DNA of 64,000 bases from Prevotella sp. (GTDB lineage Bacteria > Bacteroidota > Bacteroidia > Bacteroidales > Bacteroidaceae), in assembly GCA_017469955.1 (NCBI GenBank), contig JAFUFJ010000020.1, positions 85,174 through 149,173 of the forward strand, given 5' to 3'. How positions within the stretch are numbered: the stretch's first letter is position 1; each line of letters starts with the position of its first letter. Positions 1-9,624 of this stretch are shown here, piece by piece. Below the pieces are notes generated by a model. The model saw only the letters and a list, made by a program, of their open reading frames with translations. It made no database searches and had not been told where the DNA came from. A program made the translations under genes and the position numbers.

Positions 1-1531
1 TTCCCACTACCCCACCGACAAGTATCGGCACTACCGTCATCAACAGGCCATAGCCCATCCAGCGAAGTCCCTCGCTGCTTAAGGCCACACTGGCAAAGGC
101 GCTGCCCGACTCAAGGCCCACACATGCCAGAAAAATGCATATCCCCACCTCTCTGATCATCATGTTTGCCGACACCGTGTTATAGGTTATCAGCCTACAG
201 CGGGGGCCGAAGCAGCCCAGAAGAATGGCTGCGATCAGCGGGCCTCCTGTCATTCCAAGCTTCAACGGATGGTCCAAGCCCGGCAGATAGAGCGGAATGT
301 TGCCCAGCACACAGCCCAGAACAATGCCAAGAAAGATGGGTATCAGGTTGGGAGCATTCAAGTTCTTCATCTGATTTCCGAGCTGCTTCTCGGCATGATT
401 GACGGCCAGTTCGGTCCCGACAACAGTCAGTCTATCCCCTATTTGCAGGCGAAGATGAGGCATGGCCATCAATTCTTCTCCCGAACGAAACACCCGAGTC
501 ACGTTGGCTCCGAAGCGCAATCTGATGTGGAGTTGGGCTATTGTCTTCCCGTTGATCTCAGGTCTCGTGATCAGAATCGACCGCGATACAGGGCTATTGT
601 CGCACGTAAGCCAGTCGGTTTCGAGCGCTTCGCCGAAGATAGCCGTCACGGCTTCGATGTCGTTGGGTGCCGCTGTTACCAGCATTTCGTCGTTCAGGCA
701 GAACACAGTACGGCCGTTTGGCGAGAAGGACACAGCGGATTCTGCCTGTGAATCCTTTTCCTGGACGCCGTCAACGGCCTGCTTTCTCTTCAAAAGCGAC
801 ACCACAAAGTCGCGTTCAACGATGTCGCGAACCTCCTTTAAGGTTCTGCCTACGATCTGCTGATTGGTGACTTTTACCGAAAAAGGCCTGATGCCGCCAC
901 TCTCATGCGCCTTACTTTCCTGACGAGCCACAGCCACTTCACGCCTGGCATCGACGCGCAACACGTAGCGCAAGACCACAAACGAGAAGATGACTCCTGC
1001 AACTCCTGCCGGATAGGCCACCGCATAGCCCAGTACTATCGAAGGTCTTTCTTCGCCATACAGGCTGCGACAAGCCTGTTCGGCAGCTCCCAAGCCAGGC
1101 GTATTGGTGACGGCTCCCGAGAGAATGCCTGCGAGTGTAGGGGCATCAATGTCGGTCAAGGCGTAGATATTGAGTGCCACCAAAATGCTCAACAGCACCA
1201 CTCCCGAGGCTAACACAGTGAGCACCAGCCCCTCTTTGCGAAACGAAGCACAGAATCCCGGGGCCACCTGAAGACCTATACTGTAGACAAAAAGTATCAG
1301 AGCAAACTCCTTCATGAAGCCCGATAGCATGCTGTCTATGCCAAGACCGAAGTAACTGAAGAGCAGACCGACAAACAACACCCAGACCAAACCTGTCGGA
1401 ATACGCCCTATTTTGATCTTTCCCAAGACCAGTCCCGACAGAACTACCAGCGACAAGACTACCACCGAACGGACGATAGTGTCGCCAGAGAACGAGAATA
1501 TTTCGGCAAGAATGCCGTCCGAAAGTACCAT
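1..1531 (-). CDS. YidE/AspT-family putative antiporter (partial at window edge)
   Basis: Inner-membrane transporter of the AspT/YidE type, whose members exchange amino-acid or dicarboxylate-like anions; the substrate cannot be told here. Reading the minus strand from the ATG at 1531 gives an open frame of 510 codons that runs off the window. It has hydrophobic helices at residues 20-190, a soluble middle with two TrkA_C/RCK_C-like segments around residues 205-370 (for example TNQQIVGRTLKEV and ILITRPEINGKTI), then a second hydrophobic block containing GPLIAAILLGCFGP. This helices-RCK-RCK-helices layout is the family signature. Family members are about 550 residues, so only the last few dozen are missing. 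A 28-codon membrane peptide lies 41 bases upstream behind its own promoter, and the two are probably cotranscribed. Confidence 0.85.
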   Translation of the reverse strand, partial: MVLSDGILAEIFSFSGDTIVRSVVVLSLVVLSGLVLGKIKIGRIPTGLVWVLFVGLLFSYFGLGIDSMLSGFMKEFALILFVYSIGLQVAPGFCASFRKEGLVLTVLASGVVLLSILVALNIYALTDIDAPTLAGILSGAVTNTPGLGAAEQACRSLYGEERPSIVLGYAVAYPAGVAGVIFSFVVLRYVLRVDARREVAVARQESKAHESGGIRPFSVKVTNQQIVGRTLKEVRDIVERDFVVSLLKRKQAVDGVQEKDSQAESAVSFSPNGRTVFCLNDEMLVTAAPNDIEAVTAIFGEALETDWLTCDNSPVSRSILITRPEINGKTIAQLHIRLRFGANVTRVFRSGEELMAMPHLRLQIGDRLTVVGTELAVNHAEKQLGNQMKNLNAPNLIPIFLGIVLGCVLGNIPLYLPGLDHPLKLGMTGGPLIAAILLGCFGPRCRLITYNTVSANMMIREVGICIFLACVGLESGSAFASVALSSEGLRWMGYGLLMTVVPILVGGVVG

Positions 1532-1572
1532 TTCCCGACTTAATAAAGATATCGCGCGAGACACACCGGCCG

Positions 1573-1659
1573 TCAGGCCTTGTGTTCGTTGTATCGAATC
1601 AGGCACATGACGCCCACCACGGCCAGCACTATTTCGGCTGCAAGAACATAAATCTCCAT
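1573..1659 (-). CDS. 28-residue single-span membrane peptide
   Basis: Very short gene starting MEIYVLAAEIVLAVVGVMCL and ending RYNEHKA. It is one hydrophobic helix followed by a charged cytoplasmic-looking tail. Unusually for this organism it is preceded by a strong Shine-Dalgarno (AAGGAG, seven bases before the ATG), and a TAnnTTTG promoter box lies about 45 bases upstream, so it appears to be the first gene of the antiporter transcript. A longer frame exists upstream but runs through the promoter, so the ATG at 1659 is preferred. No family recognised. By analogy with KdpF-type peptides it may be a transporter subunit or stabiliser; that is inference only. Confidence 0.6.
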   Translation of the reverse strand: MEIYVLAAEIVLAVVGVMCLIRYNEHKA

Positions 1660-1701
1660 AGTCTTTCTCCTTGTTTGATGTTGAACAATCGGTTTCGAGG
1701 G

Positions 1702-1709
1702 CAAAGGTA
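1702..1709 (-). promoter_or_regulatory. Bacteroidetes-type -7 box for the small peptide/antiporter operon
   Basis: On the minus strand the box reads TACCTTTG, matching TAnnTTTG. It predicts a start about 35 bases before the 28-codon gene. The -33 element is not clear. Confidence 0.5.
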
Positions 1710-1922
1710 CTGCGGGGAAACGGTTGCCGGAAGCCGTGGCAATGGTTTGTTTCGAAAGCAGGTACAGGTGTTGCCGATAGCCGGACACAGTCAGTTTCCC
1801 TGCCTGAACGGCACCGACTGTGGGGTACATTCCCCACCCTTCCGCGACACATCAGAAAGGCATGCAGGGATGAATGGAACGGATTGTCACAGAACAAGAT
1901 GGCCGGCGCCACTGGAAATCCG

Positions 1923-2011
1923 GCCCTTTCCCGTCTGTACATCTGCCATGTATGCTCCATACATCATGCTGGTATGCTTCATACACCATAGATGTACAGG
2001 CATGAAAGGGC
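1923..2011. repeat. Family-1 palindromic repeat, copy a
   Basis: Nested inverted arms: GCCCTTTC (1923-1930) with GAAAGGGC (2004-2011), and TGTACATCT (1936-1944) with AGATGTACA (1990-1998). The centre holds TGTATGCTCCATACAT and TATGCTTCATACA, the core of a family seen seven times in this window. It occupies the middle of the gap between the divergent antiporter operon and the LysR gene; apart from the two promoters nothing else is visible in 1660-2161. Confidence 0.75.
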
Positions 2012-2110
2012 AGACTTCTCGCCGGCATACCTGACCGAAGACAGGAGGGAAGGCCGTCAGTCATTGGGAAAACCGATATCAGCTATTGGAACAAACGTTG
2101 GCAAACAGGA

Positions 2111-2139
2111 TTTGTTTCGGGCAAAAATCAGTAATTTTG
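2111..2139 (+). promoter_or_regulatory. Promoter of the LysR gene
   Basis: TTTG at 2111-2114 and TAATTTTG at 2132-2139 fit the Bacteroidetes -33/-7 pair with a 17-base spacer. The predicted start is near 2146, just before the ATGs at 2153 and 2162. Confidence 0.6.
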
Positions 2140-2161
2140 CAGCAGATTTACAATGATAACC

Positions 2162-3070
2162 ATGGAACTAAGACAACTCCGATATTTTGTAAAGGTGGCC
2201 GAGACGCTCAACTTCTCGGATGCAAGCAAGCAGCTTTTCATCACCCAGAGCACCCTTTCCCAGCAGATCAGCAACATGGAAAAGGAGCTCGGACAGCAGC
2301 TTTTCATGCGAAACAGCCATGAAGTGCTGCTCACAGAGGCCGGCCAAACGCTCCTGCCTCATGCCCGTGAAACCCTCAACAAGGCCAGCAACTGCATCAA
2401 CAGCCTGCAAGAACTTAAGGGAATGATGACCGGAGAACTGAATATCGGCGTAACATTCTCGTTTTGTGCCATCGTGCGTGAGGCGCTCATCAGTTTCCTA
2501 AAAAAGTATCCTCGCGTAAAAATGAACGTCGTCTACTCGCCCATGAACGAGCTGCTTCAGTCCATGTTACGCCATGAACTCGACCTTGTGCTGGCCTTCA
2601 GGCCCACCCAACGCGACTCGCGCATTGAGAGTCATGTGCTGTTCAACAACCGACTTGCAGCCGTAGTCAGGCAGGGTCACACCCTGGCACGGCAGTCTTC
2701 AGTCACACTCGAACAACTCAAGCGCTACGACTTGGTGCTCCCGGCCATCGGCCTGCAGGCCAGAAATGCCTTTGAACGCATACTCGAAGGCACGGGAATC
2801 CACTTTGAAGCCAAGGCCGAAATGAATAATGTCGACATGCTTTTCAAGGTCATCCGCGAAAGCAACTATGTCACTATATTGTCAGAATCGACAGCCATCG
2901 ACGAGCCAGACCTAAAGGCTGTCATCCTCGATGCACCGGCCAACGACATGGAAGGGTGCATACACTTGCTGAGAAACGCCTATGTGAAAACCTCGGCCAA
3001 GGAGTTTATCCACCAGCTTGTGCAGTCGACTGCAGTCTACAAAAATACTTTTTTCAGCGACTTCGGCTGA
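2162..3070 (+). CDS. LysR-family transcriptional regulator
   Basis: DNA-binding regulator of 302 residues. Residues 1-60 form the LysR winged helix (MELRQLRYF start; recognition region ASKQLFITQSTLSQQIS), and residues about 88-295 form the periplasmic-binding-like effector domain (GELNIGVTFSFC, LDLVLAFRP, YDLVLPAIG). The length is typical. The frame also allows an ATG nine bases upstream (2153), but MELRQLRYF is the usual family start. It lies alone, divergent from the antiporter operon and upstream of two outer-membrane barrels. LysR proteins often control the divergent gene, so the antiporter is the first candidate target; the effector is unknown. Confidence 0.9.
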   Translation: MELRQLRYFVKVAETLNFSDASKQLFITQSTLSQQISNMEKELGQQLFMRNSHEVLLTEAGQTLLPHARETLNKASNCINSLQELKGMMTGELNIGVTFSFCAIVREALISFLKKYPRVKMNVVYSPMNELLQSMLRHELDLVLAFRPTQRDSRIESHVLFNNRLAAVVRQGHTLARQSSVTLEQLKRYDLVLPAIGLQARNAFERILEGTGIHFEAKAEMNNVDMLFKVIRESNYVTILSESTAIDEPDLKAVILDAPANDMEGCIHLLRNAYVKTSAKEFIHQLVQSTAVYKNTFFSDFG

Positions 3071-3277
3071 CATTCCAACCCACACCGCACACCCGCCACA
3101 GCCTGAAACCATCCTGACAAACACGAGCCACATAAGCATCGAAAGGAAAAACTGAATTGAAAAACATTCAGTTTTTTTCGCAGCCAATTAAACCGAACAT
3201 CGTTTGTCGCGTCAAACTCTATGTAAAAAGACTTTTTCAGTACAGAATTAATCACCACTTGTATATATACAATCAGG

Positions 3278-6226
3278 ATGAAACGATTTTTTTCGATACT
3301 GCTACTGCTGACTGTGACGTGCTCGGCAATGGCCCAAAACAAAAGGATTTCAGGAACAATAGTCGACAATGACACACAGGAAAGGCTGATGCAGGTGACG
3401 GTCCAGCTGCTGAAACCAGACAGCACGTTTGCTGCAGGAGCCGTGTCAAACACCGAAGGGCAGTTCACTCTGACCGCTCCGAAGAACGGGAAATATCTGC
3501 TCAAGCTGTCAAGCGTGGGCTATCTGACGACCATCCAGAACATAGAGGTGGCCAAAAGTGCCGACGTCAGCTTAGGAACCATCCGCATGAAGACCGACGC
3601 CGTGATGCTGGCTGAGGCCAAAGTAACGGCCAATGCCGTAAAAATGACCATCAAAGACGATACGCTCGTCTATGCCGCAGATGCCTATCGCACACCGGAA
3701 GGCTCGGTGGTGGAAGAGCTGGTGAAGCGTCTTCCTGGCGCACAAGTCAGCGAAGACGGAAAGATAACCGTCAACGGAAAGGAGATACAACGCATCAAAG
3801 TAGACGGTAAGGAGTTCATGATCAACGACACTCAGACGGCCATGAAGAACCTTCCCACGTCGATTGTCAACCGAGTAAAATACTATGAAGAGAAGAGTGA
3901 CCTGTCACGTGTGACGGGCATTGACGACGGAAACGAGATACCTACGCTCAACTTTGAACTGAGACCCGGCATGAACCGGGGCTACTTCACTAACGTCGAC
4001 CTCGCTGTTGGCACGCATAACAGATATGCAGAACGCCTGTGGGGTGCCTACATGCAGGACAAATTAAGGGTAATGGTCTTCGGAAACGCCAACAATGTAG
4101 GCAACAGAGGCTTCGGTCCTGGACGTGGAAGCAACGGACGACAACAGTCAAAAATGCTCGGAACCAACATCAACTACGAGACGGAAAAGCTGAAACTCAA
4201 CAGTAACATACGCTGGAACCACAACAACACCGACCTTTTCTCGACCACGGCTACTGAGAATTATGTGAGCACCGCGGGAGCTTTCTCCAACAGTCTCAGC
4301 CAGAGTTACTCGCGCATTAACTCCTGGAATGGCAACATTCGCTTAGAGTGGATGCCCGACAGCATGACCAACATCATGTTCCGCCCTGAAGTTTCATTCA
4401 GCAAGAACGACTCCCGGTCATGGAGCTCGTCCGCTTCCTTTAATGCTAATCCCTATGACTTCAGCTACGCAGTCGACCCGTTGGCTGCCCTCACTCAGCT
4501 GGTCTCTGAGGGAATAGTACTCAACTCGCGCGACGGAAAAAACATCGGATACAACGAGAGTCAGCGCATAGGAAGCATGGTTCAGTACAACAGGAAACTC
4601 AACAACCTTGGCCGCAACGTCACCTTACGGGCCGATGCCAACTATTCAAAGGGAGAGGCCAACAACTTGTCGACCAACAACGTGCACCTCTATCAGGTGA
4701 AAAATGCCGACGGAAGCACCGACTCGACCTACCAAACCAACCGCTATCGCACCACGCCCACACGTAATTATAGCTATAGTCTGCAAACAACCTACAGCGA
4801 ACCGCTTTGGAAAGCCACGTTTCTTCAGCTCAGCTATAAGTTCACTTACGGCTATTCAAAGAGCGATCAGACTACCTATGATTTCTCTAATCTGGGAGAA
4901 AACTTCTTCACAGACCTTACTCCCATGTACCGTGATTGGGACAATTGGCTCGCACGTCTGAACAATCCAACCTTCGGACCTGCCTACATTGACACCGACT
5001 TGAGCCGCTTTTCAGAATACAAAAACTATACACACGACATCGAAACAACGTTCCGGATGATCCGCGAAAAGTACCAACTCAACGCAGGAATGCTCTTCCA
5101 GCCACAACATACCAGCTTCGTTCAAAACTATCTGGGAGTACATGCCGACACTGCTCGCAATGTCTTCAACGTCACACCAACACTCGACTTCCGATATAAC
5201 TTCAACAAACAAAAACAAATAAGGCTGAACTATCGCGGCTCAACGGCACAGCCTTCTATGGCTGATCTGCTTGACATCATCGACGACAGCGATCCCCTTA
5301 ACATCACAAGAGGTAACAGAGGTCTGAAACCTTCGTTCACAAACACCTTCAGAGGAGAATACCGCAATGCCGTCGAAAACCACTTCCAAGCCTTAAGTAT
5401 CAATGCCAACTTCAGCACTACACGCAACAGCATCAGCCAGATGGTGACCTATGATGAGCAGACAGGCGGACGAACCTCCCGACCAGAGAATATCAATGGC
5501 GAGTGGAGGGCAAACCTCTTTGCCACATATTCTGCATCCATCGACACCGCAGGGGTATGGACTGTCAGGACGTTATCTAATGTGGGATATACTAATAACG
5601 TGGGATATGTCACCCTGAATCAGGCCGAAGGACCGCAAAAAAACTATACCCGGACAACCACGTTGTTTGAGAATATCGCCCTGAACTACCACTATAAATG
5701 GCTTGAAGTCGAACCTAACGGATCCATCAACTTCCAACATTCCAACAACAAGCTTGTCAATATTGCCGATCCTAACACCTATACCTTCAGCTATGGAGGC
5801 TCCATTGACATCGAGCTTCCTTGGGGAACACGTCTTAATACCAACCTTAACATGAACTCGAGACGTGGCTATAGTGACAAATCTCTCAATACAAACGAAC
5901 TCATTTGGAACGGCCAAATATCCCAAGGATTCTTACGTGGAAAGCCATTAACCGTAATGCTTCAGTTCTACGACATTCTGCATCAACAGTCAAACTTCAC
6001 ACGTGCCGTCAATGCAATGATGAGGACTGACTCGCAGAACAACAGCATAAATTCCTATGCTATGCTCCATGTCACCTACAGACTCAATATCTTTGGAGGC
6101 AAGAATTCCATGGGAGGTCCCGGACAAGGGGCTGGGGGACCGGGCAGACCAGACGGCGATCGTCGCAGAGGTTTTGGCGGAGGACGTCCACCTATGGGAG
6201 GATTCGGTGGCGGACGACCGATGTAA
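3278..6226 (+). CDS. Outer-membrane beta-barrel protein with carboxypeptidase-regulatory-like domain and Gly-rich tail
   Basis: 982-residue TonB-receptor-like outer-membrane protein. The signal peptide spans residues 1-19 and is cut before QNK. A carboxypeptidase D regulatory-like beta domain follows (about 23-105, ISGTIVDNDTQERLMQVTV), then a plug-like region (about 120-230, GSVVEELVKRLPGAQVSEDG). The rest is a long barrel of alternating Asn/Tyr/Ser-rich strands up to LHVTYRLNIFGG. After the barrel comes a ~35-residue Gly/Arg/Pro-rich tail (GFGGGRPPMGGFGGGRPM) instead of a terminal aromatic residue. A paralogue of the same layout starts 35 bases downstream, so the two are probably one operon. 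No SusD partner is present, and the ligand is unknown. Confidence 0.88.
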   Translation: MKRFFSILLLLTVTCSAMAQNKRISGTIVDNDTQERLMQVTVQLLKPDSTFAAGAVSNTEGQFTLTAPKNGKYLLKLSSVGYLTTIQNIEVAKSADVSLGTIRMKTDAVMLAEAKVTANAVKMTIKDDTLVYAADAYRTPEGSVVEELVKRLPGAQVSEDGKITVNGKEIQRIKVDGKEFMINDTQTAMKNLPTSIVNRVKYYEEKSDLSRVTGIDDGNEIPTLNFELRPGMNRGYFTNVDLAVGTHNRYAERLWGAYMQDKLRVMVFGNANNVGNRGFGPGRGSNGRQQSKMLGTNINYETEKLKLNSNIRWNHNNTDLFSTTATENYVSTAGAFSNSLSQSYSRINSWNGNIRLEWMPDSMTNIMFRPEVSFSKNDSRSWSSSASFNANPYDFSYAVDPLAALTQLVSEGIVLNSRDGKNIGYNESQRIGSMVQYNRKLNNLGRNVTLRADANYSKGEANNLSTNNVHLYQVKNADGSTDSTYQTNRYRTTPTRNYSYSLQTTYSEPLWKATFLQLSYKFTYGYSKSDQTTYDFSNLGENFFTDLTPMYRDWDNWLARLNNPTFGPAYIDTDLSRFSEYKNYTHDIETTFRMIREKYQLNAGMLFQPQHTSFVQNYLGVHADTARNVFNVTPTLDFRYNFNKQKQIRLNYRGSTAQPSMADLLDIIDDSDPLNITRGNRGLKPSFTNTFRGEYRNAVENHFQALSINANFSTTRNSISQMVTYDEQTGGRTSRPENINGEWRANLFATYSASIDTAGVWTVRTLSNVGYTNNVGYVTLNQAEGPQKNYTRTTTLFENIALNYHYKWLEVEPNGSINFQHSNNKLVNIADPNTYTFSYGGSIDIELPWGTRLNTNLNMNSRRGYSDKSLNTNELIWNGQISQGFLRGKPLTVMLQFYDILHQQSNFTRAVNAMMRTDSQNNSINSYAMLHVTYRLNIFGGKNSMGGPGQGAGGPGRPDGDRRRGFGGGRPPMGGFGGGRPM

Positions 6227-6261
6227 CAACCTGACATACACGAAAACTATTCCATATAAGT

Positions 6262-9200
6262 ATGCTCAAGAGACTGCTCATATCAATCGTATTACTTGCA
6301 GGAGCCATATCCTTGCAGGCTCAACATGCCACGCTTTCGGGTCGCATCGTCGGCGGAGATGAGAAAGAAGCGCTGGAAAAGGCGACCGTACAGTTACTGA
6401 CTGCCGACACGACTTTTGTCAAAGGTACCTTTACTGACGAACAAGGATCGTTCACTTTGAGCAGCCTTCAAGCCGGCAAGTTCCTGCTAAAAGTCAGTAA
6501 TCTCGGCTATAAGACGGTCATTCAGGCCGTCAGTCTCCAGCGCGACAAGGCGCTTCATCTGGGAGATGTCATGCTAAAGCCCGACGCAATCGTGCTTGAT
6601 GAAGCCAATGTGACTGCAAACATCCCGAAGATGGTCATCAAGGATGACACCATTGTATATAATGCAGATGCCTTCAGAGTGCCAGAAGGCTCGGTCATAG
6701 AAGCACTGGTCGAGGCGCTTCCTGGTGCCAAAATCGATGATAATGGGGGCATTACCATCAATGGAAAGAGCGTGAAACGCTTCAAGATGGACGGACGAGA
6801 CTACATGACTGGCAATACAGAAACGGCCATGAAGAACCTGCCTTCATATCTTATTGAAAAAGTAAAGGCCTACGATGAGAAGAGCGATCTGTCGCGCTAT
6901 ACTGGCATTGACGACGGTAATGAGGACTTTGTGCTCGACTTCCAGACCAGAAGAGGCATGAGGAATGGTCTGATAATGAACCCTGATTTGGGCTATGGAA
7001 CCGATAACAGATACGGCATTCGCCTCACTGCCATGAAACCTCTTGGGGCCATGAGGTATACCTTTATGGGCAATGCCAACAACGTCAACGGGCGTAACTT
7101 CACAGGAAGAGGCGGCAGAGGACGTGGCAATAACAACGGACAGCAGCACACTAAGTCGACAGCACTCGACGTAAGCTATGAGGACAGGGATCAGGTTCTG
7201 AGGCTGAACGGGCGCGTCACTTGGGACCATAACAATACGGACAACTGGACAAAGACGGGCTCTGAGAATTTTGTCAACACCCGAGGTGGTGCATTTTCGA
7301 ACAGCATCAACCAGAGTTACTCGCGCCGAAACAGCTGGACAGGCAACATGAACCTGCAATGGAAGATAGACTCGGTGACGAATTTGTCGTTCCGTCCCAA
7401 CTTGAGTTTCAGCACAGGCGACCAACGTGGCTATTCTACCTCGGCCTCGTTCAATGCCAATCCATTCGACTATGTCGACGATGCACTGTCTGACCAGTCG
7501 CTGATGACGATGAACGACCTTGACCTTATCGTCAACAGCCGGCACAACAAGTCGCTGTCATACAACAGCAACAAGAACGTCAGCAGCAACCTTCAGCTCT
7601 ACAGGAGGCTCAACAACCGCGGACGAAACGTTGCCCTTTCGTCAAGTTTCAACTATCGTGACGGGAAGAACCAGTCGGCCAATCTCTCATCCGTGCATCT
7701 CTACCAGGTAGCAGACCGCTTCGGAAACGACTCCACCTATCAGACTAACCGCTATAATACCGGCCCAAGCAACAACTGGGGATACTCCTTTGGCGTCACC
7801 TATACTGAGCCTATATTCGGCAATGCGGCACCTGTCAATGCCGGAAGGGGCGGACGTGGAGGGCAGAGAGGGCCCATGTCGCCTGCAGCAGAAGAGACTT
7901 CGTCGACACCGTCGCTATTCCTTCAGACCAACTACAGGTTCAACTACAGCCATCAAAAGAACGATCCGTCGACCTACGACTTTCCCGATTACGCCGACGA
8001 GGCACTGCTTCAAATGCTGAACGACTACCGAGAGTGGACGGCCTTGTTCGGCTATCTCGACAATCCATATGAGAGTTATCTGTCAGAAAGGTTGAGCCGT
8101 TACTCCGAGCGCACTGAGTATGGCCACAACATTGACTTGCAGTTGCGACTCGTACATGCGAAATACAACATGAACGTCGGTGTGTCGGCACAGCCTCAAC
8201 GCTCGCATTACATCCAGCAATACCTCGGCTATCCGGTCGACACCGTACGTACGGTTGTCAATGTTTCGCCTACGCTCAACCTCAGATACCGCTTCGACAA
8301 GGTGACCAACCTGCAGGTCAACTACCGTGGATCGTCGTCGCAGCCGAGCATCACCGACCTGCTCGATATCTACGACGACACCAATCCTCTGTCTATTCGC
8401 ATGGGCAACCCGGGCTTGAAGCCCTCGTTCACCAACACCCTCTCGGCCAATTTCCAGACACAACGCAAGCAAGTGCTGCAGGAAGACAGCCTCGGTTTCC
8501 AGGTTCCGAAGGCCCAACGCCACTGGAGTTTCACCACAAACGCCAACTTCTCGCGCACAAGCAACAGCATCGGAAACGTCACTACCTACAACGAAGCCAC
8601 AGGCGGAAGCATCACAAAGCCCGAGAACATCAACGGTAATTGGAACGCCCGCTTGGGCACGTCGTTCAACCTTGGCCTCGACACTCTTAACCGTTGGGAC
8701 TTTAGCGGACGAATAGACGGCTCGTACAACCATCACATTGCCTACGTGAATCTCAACCGTACAGCCACGCCCGACCGCAATGTCACCCACACCTATAACA
8801 TCAATCCCTCGGTCTCGCTGAGCTATCGTGTGCGTAAATTCAACTTCTCCATCAACAGTTCTACCAGCTTTGCACACACGGAAAACCGGTTGCAGGCCTC
8901 GCGAAACCTCTCGACTTGGAACTTCAACTACGGCGGAAATCTCGGAGCAACGCTACCCTGGGGCTCGGAAATATCGACCGATGCCCACATGTACTCAAAG
9001 CGAGGCTACAGCGATCCGACGCTCAACACCAACGAATTCATATGGAATGCGCAGCTCTCACACGGATTCCTCAGGGGCAAGAAGCTCACCGTCATGCTCC
9101 AGTGGTATGACATTCTGAACCAGCAATCGAACTTCACGCGCGATGTAAGGGCCAACGGTTGGACCGACAGAGAGGTCAACACGCTCACATCCTACGCCAT

Positions 9201-9357
9201 GCTCCACGTCACCTACAGGCTCAATCTCTTCGGAGGCGGTGCCGGTCGTGGAGGCGAAAGAGGAGAAGGACGGGGCTTCAACCGCGGAGAAGGCGGGCGC
9301 GGACCTCGCGGAGGCTTCGGAGGACAGCGCGGAGGAGGGCCTCCGATGGGCTTCTAA
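6262..9357 (+). CDS. Outer-membrane beta-barrel protein, tandem paralogue with Gly/Arg-rich tail
   Basis: 1031-residue paralogue of the preceding gene with the same order: signal peptide 1-20, regulatory-like domain (about 24-105, LSGRIVGGDEKEALEKATV), plug-like segment (GSVIEALVEALPGAKIDDNG), barrel and low-complexity tail. Long identical blocks (NSWTGNMN/NSWNGNIR, QPSITDLLDI/QPSMADLLDI, FLRGKKLTVMLQ/FLRGKPLTVMLQ) show a tandem duplication. It has two extra internal Gly/Arg loops (FTGRGGRGRGNNNG near 280 and NAGRGGRGGQRG near 530) and a ~45-residue RGG-like end. A plausible terminator lies 25 bases after the stop. Function within the TonB-dependent/barrel superfamily is unknown. Confidence 0.88.
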   Translation: MLKRLLISIVLLAGAISLQAQHATLSGRIVGGDEKEALEKATVQLLTADTTFVKGTFTDEQGSFTLSSLQAGKFLLKVSNLGYKTVIQAVSLQRDKALHLGDVMLKPDAIVLDEANVTANIPKMVIKDDTIVYNADAFRVPEGSVIEALVEALPGAKIDDNGGITINGKSVKRFKMDGRDYMTGNTETAMKNLPSYLIEKVKAYDEKSDLSRYTGIDDGNEDFVLDFQTRRGMRNGLIMNPDLGYGTDNRYGIRLTAMKPLGAMRYTFMGNANNVNGRNFTGRGGRGRGNNNGQQHTKSTALDVSYEDRDQVLRLNGRVTWDHNNTDNWTKTGSENFVNTRGGAFSNSINQSYSRRNSWTGNMNLQWKIDSVTNLSFRPNLSFSTGDQRGYSTSASFNANPFDYVDDALSDQSLMTMNDLDLIVNSRHNKSLSYNSNKNVSSNLQLYRRLNNRGRNVALSSSFNYRDGKNQSANLSSVHLYQVADRFGNDSTYQTNRYNTGPSNNWGYSFGVTYTEPIFGNAAPVNAGRGGRGGQRGPMSPAAEETSSTPSLFLQTNYRFNYSHQKNDPSTYDFPDYADEALLQMLNDYREWTALFGYLDNPYESYLSERLSRYSERTEYGHNIDLQLRLVHAKYNMNVGVSAQPQRSHYIQQYLGYPVDTVRTVVNVSPTLNLRYRFDKVTNLQVNYRGSSSQPSITDLLDIYDDTNPLSIRMGNPGLKPSFTNTLSANFQTQRKQVLQEDSLGFQVPKAQRHWSFTTNANFSRTSNSIGNVTTYNEATGGSITKPENINGNWNARLGTSFNLGLDTLNRWDFSGRIDGSYNHHIAYVNLNRTATPDRNVTHTYNINPSVSLSYRVRKFNFSINSSTSFAHTENRLQASRNLSTWNFNYGGNLGATLPWGSEISTDAHMYSKRGYSDPTLNTNEFIWNAQLSHGFLRGKKLTVMLQWYDILNQQSNFTRDVRANGWTDREVNTLTSYAMLHVTYRLNLFGGGAGRGGERGEGRGFNRGEGGRGPRGGFGGQRGGGPPMGF

Positions 9358-9381
9358 GCCGACGAGTTTCACAACACACCA

Positions 9382-9415
9382 AGAGGGACGGGAGCCTGCT
9401 TCCGCCCCTCTTTTC
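9382..9415 (+). terminator. Rho-independent terminator after the tandem barrel genes
   Basis: GAGGGACGG pairs with CCGCCCCTC (one bulged base) and is followed by TTTTCTTT. It lies just downstream of the second barrel gene. Confidence 0.6.
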
Positions 9416-9512
9416 TTTACCCTCAACCCTTCACTCCAGCCACAAAAACGCCACATTCCCGACCCTTCTGTACATGAAAGGCCGGAGATGTTTTCGAGAA
9501 AGCTAAGACTTT

Positions 9513-9600
9513 AGCCCGAGAAGTCTATGGGTTATCAGTAAGAAAGCTATCCTTTCTCACCCAGAACTCTATGAGTTCTCGGGCTGAAAGGATAGCTTTC
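9513..9600. repeat. Interleaved inverted repeat A-B-A'-B'
   Basis: Arm A AGCCCGAGAA (9513-9522) pairs with A' TTCTCGGGCT (9576-9585), and arm B GAAAGCTATCCTTTC (9542-9556) pairs with B' GAAAGGATAGCTTTC (9586-9600), all perfectly. The order A-B-A'-B' means the two stems interlock rather than nest. It sits between convergent genes. The B motif also occurs beside family-1 palindromes elsewhere in the window. Confidence 0.75.
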
Positions 9601-9624
9601 TCAGGCATCGGGCTCAGCGTTCGC

